Shown: piece by piece, positions 61,210 to 64,000 of the stretch
Layout: every line of letters starts with the position of its first letter
Numbering within the stretch: the stretch's first letter is position 1
Assembly: GCF_004004565.1 (NCBI RefSeq)
Contig: NZ_SACM01000005.1
Span: 62,001 to 126,000, forward strand
Length of the DNA: 64,000 nt
Direction: 5' to 3'
DNA from: Inhella crocodyli
Lineage (GTDB): Bacteria; Pseudomonadota; Gammaproteobacteria; Burkholderiales; Burkholderiaceae_C
Made by a program: the position numbers and the translations under genes
The notes under the pieces: generated by a model
What the model was told of the DNA's origin: nothing
Seen by the model: the letters and a program-made list of their open reading frames with translations, nothing else
The model's database searches: none

Positions 61210-61302
61210 TGGCGGAGTCGGAGGGATTCGAACCCTCGATGCAGGTTTTGCCCACATACTCCCTTAGCAGGGGAGCACCTTCGGCCACTCGGTCACGACT
61301 CC
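61210..61302 (-). tRNA. tRNA-Ser (anticodon GCU), CCA encoded
   Basis: Acceptor arms GGAGTCG (5') and CGACTCC (3') pair fully, followed by G and the encoded CCA (61212-61210). The anticodon loop CTGCTAA gives GCU (61268-61266), reading AGC/AGU serine codons. The long variable arm between the anticodon and T arms is typical of tRNA-Ser, and GGTTCGAATCC gives the T loop. It follows lysC by 28 bp in the same orientation. Confidence 0.95.
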
Positions 61303-61330
61303 AGCGCGAAGCCGCGCATTATGGCAGAAA

Positions 61331-62599
61331 TCAGGCCGCTTCTTGATCGAGGTCGAAAGCTTTGTGCAGGGCGCGCACGGCCAGTTCCATGTACTTCTCG
61401 TCGATCACCACCGAGGTCTTGATCTCGCTGGTCGAGATCATCTGGATGTTGATCGCCTCTTCCGACAGGCAGCGGAACATCTTGGCCGCCACGCCCACGT
61501 GGGACTTCATGCCGATGCCCACGATCGACACCTTGCAGATCTTGGGGTCGCCCAGCACCTGGGTGGCTTGCACGGCCGGGCCCACGGTGTTCTTGAGCAG
61601 GTCCAGGCAGCGCGCGTAGTCGTTGCGGTGCACGGTGAACGAGAAGTCGGTTTTGCCGTCCTGGCTCACGTTCTGGATGATGACGTCGATGTCGATGTTG
61701 GCATCGGCCACCGGGCCCAAGATTTGGAAGGCGATGCCCGGCTTGTCGGGCACGCCCAACAGGGTCACCTTGGCCTCGTCGCGGTTGAAGGCAATGCCGG
61801 AGACGACGGCTTGTTCCATTTTTTCGTCCTCTTCAAAGGTGATCAGGGTGCCAGACTTGGCTTCCTCAACGATGTCGATGTCCCAGGGGGTGAAGCTGGA
61901 GAGCACGCGCAGCGGCACGCGGTACTTGCCGGCGAACTCCACCGAGCGGATCTGCAGCACCTTGCTGCCCAGGCTCGCCATTTCCAGCATCTCTTCGAAG
62001 CTGATGGTGTGCAGGCGCCGGGCTTCGGGAACGATGCGCGGGTCGGTCGTGTACACGCCGTCCACGTCGGTGTAGATCAAGCACTCGTCGGCCTTCATGG
62101 CCGCGGCCACGGCCACGGCCGAGGTGTCGGAGCCGCCCCGCCCCAGGGTGGTGACGTTGTCGTCCTCGTCCACGCCTTGGAAGCCCGTGATGACGACGAC
62201 CCGGCCGGCGGCCAGGTCGGCGCGCACGCGGGCGTCGTCGATGCTCTGGATGCGGGCCTTGGTGTAGCTCTTGTCGGTGCGAATCGGCACCTGCCAACCG
62301 CTGTAGCTGACGGCCTCCATGCCCTCTTGCTGAAGCGCGATGGACAGCAAACCCACCGACACCTGCTCGCCAGTGGCGGCGATGGCGTCGAGCTCGCGCT
62401 GGATGGAGGGCGTGACCACCTCGGGGCTCAGCTCCTTGGCCAGGCCCAACAGTCGGTTCGTTTCCCCCGACATGGCCGAGGGCACCACCACCAACTGGTG
62501 GCCCGCGCGCACCCATTTGGCGACGCGTTTGGCGACGTTGCGGATGCGCTCGGTGGAGCCCATCGACGTGCCGCCGTACTTGTGAACGATCAAGGCCAT
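61331..62599 (-). CDS. lysC: Aspartate kinase
   Basis: 422 aa monofunctional aspartokinase that phosphorylates aspartate, the first step to lysine, threonine and methionine. The kinase signature KYGGTSMGSTERI is at 7-19, and the substrate motifs TLGRGGSDTSAVAVA and FTPWDIDIVEE are present. Two ACT domains follow (about 265-422), the usual site of lysine and threonine inhibition. Length normal. Downstream tRNA-Ser in the same orientation suggests a shared transcript. Confidence 0.96.
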   Translation of the reverse strand: MALIVHKYGGTSMGSTERIRNVAKRVAKWVRAGHQLVVVPSAMSGETNRLLGLAKELSPEVVTPSIQRELDAIAATGEQVSVGLLSIALQQEGMEAVSYSGWQVPIRTDKSYTKARIQSIDDARVRADLAAGRVVVITGFQGVDEDDNVTTLGRGGSDTSAVAVAAAMKADECLIYTDVDGVYTTDPRIVPEARRLHTISFEEMLEMASLGSKVLQIRSVEFAGKYRVPLRVLSSFTPWDIDIVEEAKSGTLITFEEDEKMEQAVVSGIAFNRDEAKVTLLGVPDKPGIAFQILGPVADANIDIDVIIQNVSQDGKTDFSFTVHRNDYARCLDLLKNTVGPAVQATQVLGDPKICKVSIVGIGMKSHVGVAAKMFRCLSEEAINIQMISTSEIKTSVVIDEKYMELAVRALHKAFDLDQEAA

Positions 62600-62657
62600 G
62601 ATGTAACTGGGTTACGTGAAATCAGGCAAAAGGAGGGCGGATTCTAGGCAGCGCCCC

Positions 62658-62669
62658 GGGGTTAACCCC
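62658..62669. other. 12-bp palindrome between tilS and lysC
   Basis: GGGGTTAACCCC is a perfect palindrome lying in the short gap between the tilS stop and the lysC start. Function unknown; could be a regulatory site or a weak RNA hairpin. Confidence 0.3.
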
Positions 62670-62677
62670 TGACAGCG

Positions 62678-63637
62678 TTACTTCGCCTTGAGCGAAGGCT
62701 CCAGCCGCATCACGCCCTTTCGAGAAAGCAAGCTGCCCTGGGGCGCCGGCCAGCGACCGCCCTGCCCGCGCCATTCGACCAACAAGCGGTCCACCAAGGC
62801 GACGGGAACGCCCGCCGGCAGGCATTGGGCCAACCAGGCGTGCAGGGCGTTGGCGCGTCGCCCGGGCGGCAGGGCGCTCCAACAGCGAAAGACCAGACCG
62901 CCATCGGGACCCGTGCAGCGGGGCAGGTCCTCGGCCGCCACCTCGTTGGCCAGCGAGCGGGCCCGCGCCGCTTGACGCGCCACGTCGCCCAGCACATGCA
63001 CGCTTTGCGGAAAGGCACTCGTCAGGGGCGGCATCACCTCTCGCCGCAAGCGGCTGCGGGCGAAGCGCGGATTGGCATTGCTGGCGTCGTCCACCCAGCC
63101 CAAGCCCGAGGCTTGCGCCGCCGCGCGCAGCTGGGCCCGGGGGCGGTCGAGCCAAGGCCGGGCCCAATGCAAGCCGTCCGCGTCCCACCGGGCCGGCATC
63201 CCTGCCAAACCGGCCGGCCCCGCCCCACGCAGGGCCTGCAAGAGCACGGTTTCGGCCTGGTCGTCGGCGTGCTGCGCCAGGAGCACCAAGCCCGCCCCGG
63301 CGTCCCGCGCCATCGCGGCCAAAGCGAGGTAACGCTCCCGCCGCGCCCAGGCTTCGACGCTGTCGCCTGGGGCCGGCGCGCCCGCCAGGCGGCGGACCAC
63401 CAGGCGCACCGGGCAGCCGACCTCGCCCAGGCGCTGAACGGTGGCCTCGGCGTGGGCCACCCAGGCATCGGCCTCGGGCATGAGGCCGTGGTGCACGTGC
63501 AGCGCCACGACGGACACGCCCAGCAAAACGCCCTGCCGGGCGGTCAACCACAGCAGGGCGGTGGAGTCGAGGCCGCCGCTGTAGGCGACGGCGACGCAGG
63601 GTCGCTCAGCGGGCTTTGGTGTCGCTGAATCGGCCAT
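62678..63637 (-). CDS. tilS: tRNA(Ile)-lysidine synthetase
   Basis: 319 aa. It attaches lysine to C34 of tRNA-Ile(CAU), converting Met to Ile decoding. The ATP-binding PP-loop SGGLDS is at 20-25, and [11 protein letters not shown] and [11 protein letters not shown] (family signatures) follow, then [15 protein letters not shown]. The C-terminal domain is short, as in many betaproteobacteria. The start lies inside the end of accA (32-bp overlap). Confidence 0.94.
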   Translation of the reverse strand: MADSATPKPAERPCVAVAYSGGLDSTALLWLTARQGVLLGVSVVALHVHHGLMPEADAWVAHAEATVQRLGEVGCPVRLVVRRLAGAPAPGDSVEAWARRERYLALAAMARDAGAGLVLLAQHADDQAETVLLQALRGAGPAGLAGMPARWDADGLHWARPWLDRPRAQLRAAAQASGLGWVDDASNANPRFARSRLRREVMPPLTSAFPQSVHVLGDVARQAARARSLANEVAAEDLPRCTGPDGGLVFRCWSALPPGRRANALHAWLAQCLPAGVPVALVDRLLVEWRGQGGRWPAPQGSLLSRKGVMRLEPSLKAK

Positions 63638-64000
63638 AGGCCAGCAGTCGCTCTTGGCGGCGTGCCAGCAGTTCGCTGGTCTTGAGGTCGGTGAGCTGAC
63701 GCAGCGATTCGCCCAGCGCGCGCTTGAGCGCGGCGGCCATGGCCTTGGCGTCGCGGTGGGCGCCGCCCACCGGCTCGTTGACGATCTTGTCGATCAGGCC
63801 CAGGGCCTTCAAGCGGTGCGCGGTGATGCCCAAAGACTCGGCCGCCTCGGACGCGCGGTCGGACGATTTCCACAGAATCGACGCGCAACCTTCGGGCGAA
63901 ATGACCGAGTAGGCGCTGTACTGGAGCATCAGCACCTGGTCGGCCACGCCGATGGCCAAGGCCCCGCCGCTGCCGCCCTCGCCGATCACCGTGGCGATCA
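63606..64000 (-). CDS. accA: Acetyl-CoA carboxylase carboxyltransferase alpha subunit, 5' end outside the window
   Basis: C-terminal 131 residues of AccA, which with AccD transfers carboxyl from biotin to acetyl-CoA for fatty-acid synthesis. Motifs [29 protein letters not shown] and [22 protein letters not shown] are diagnostic. The frame is open to the window edge. accA-tilS-lysC order is typical of Burkholderiales. Confidence 0.95.
   Translation of the reverse strand, partial: IATVIGEGGSGGALAIGVADQVLMLQYSAYSVISPEGCASILWKSSDRASEAAESLGITAHRLKALGLIDKIVNEPVGGAHRDAKAMAAALKRALGESLRQLTDLKTSELLARRQERLLAYGRFSDTKAR

Noticed and set aside
1-64000. CRISPR array, insertion sequence, prophage or integron
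   Set aside because: No regularly spaced repeats, transposase, integrase, phage structural genes or terminal inverted repeats were found in any frame.

Overview
The window is a gene-dense, high-GC (about 70% by eye) chromosomal segment. It most resembles a free-living betaproteobacterium of the Burkholderiales, in the Rubrivivax/Roseateles/Ideonella-like group. That placement rests on gene content and order (accA-tilS-lysC-tRNA-Ser; orn, M48 protease, phhB, rsgA; a subfamily I.2 lipase with its foldase) and on codon use; no 16S gene is present. No prophage, insertion sequence, CRISPR array or rRNA operon was recognised.

Layout. 1-3.6 kb: secreted lipase and its foldase (minus), then a secreted unknown protein and a TRIC-type channel (plus), with a striking nested dyad between the two groups. 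3.6-7.6 kb: DoxX-like protein divergent from a LysR regulator, then an accessory-looking islet (macro domain, DUF4261-like protein, TPR-like protein) that is less GC-rich than its surroundings. 7.7-13.7 kb: S10 carboxypeptidase-like lipoprotein, a 1096-aa beta-propeller/amidohydrolase and a lipoprotein alpha/beta hydrolase. 13.7-18.7 kb: WYL regulator divergent from a LysE exporter across a clear operator, a secreted DUF1579-like protein, and two tandem paralogous membrane-anchored proteins of unknown function.

18.7-27.0 kb is a signalling island. It holds two related soluble triple-PAS histidine kinases, each preceded by a matching single-domain response regulator, plus a receiver protein with a degenerate HD-GYP domain and an output-less GAF-PAS-PAS sensor on the other strand. 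27-38.3 kb: MtfA-like peptidase, TfoX C-terminal protein, PabB-PabC fusion, oligoribonuclease, M48 protease, pterin carbinolamine dehydratase, RsgA, an OmpR/EnvZ-type pair, a DUF4397 Tat lipoprotein, two small genes and a CheY-like receiver. 38.3-52 kb: two M3 oligopeptidases, a secreted coiled-coil protein, a prolyl oligopeptidase, a Cache/HAMP-type kinase, a small GNAT, a membrane GGDEF-EAL protein and a FeeM-like N-acyl amino acid synthase. 52-58.3 kb: an NtrY-like kinase and a short Fis-type response regulator divergent from a MacAB-like membrane-fusion protein/ABC exporter. 58.3-64 kb: a GNAT, a three-domain sulfur enzyme, tRNA-Ser(GCU), lysC, tilS and the 3' end of accA.

Functional themes are extracellular and periplasmic hydrolysis (lipase and many peptidases) and dense two-component/c-di-GMP-type signalling. 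The most unusual single gene is a cysteine desulfurase fused to a persulfide-dioxygenase-type MBL domain and a rhodanese (58871-61138). The most unusual neighbourhood is the duplicated PAS-kinase/receiver cluster with its degenerate HD-GYP partner.
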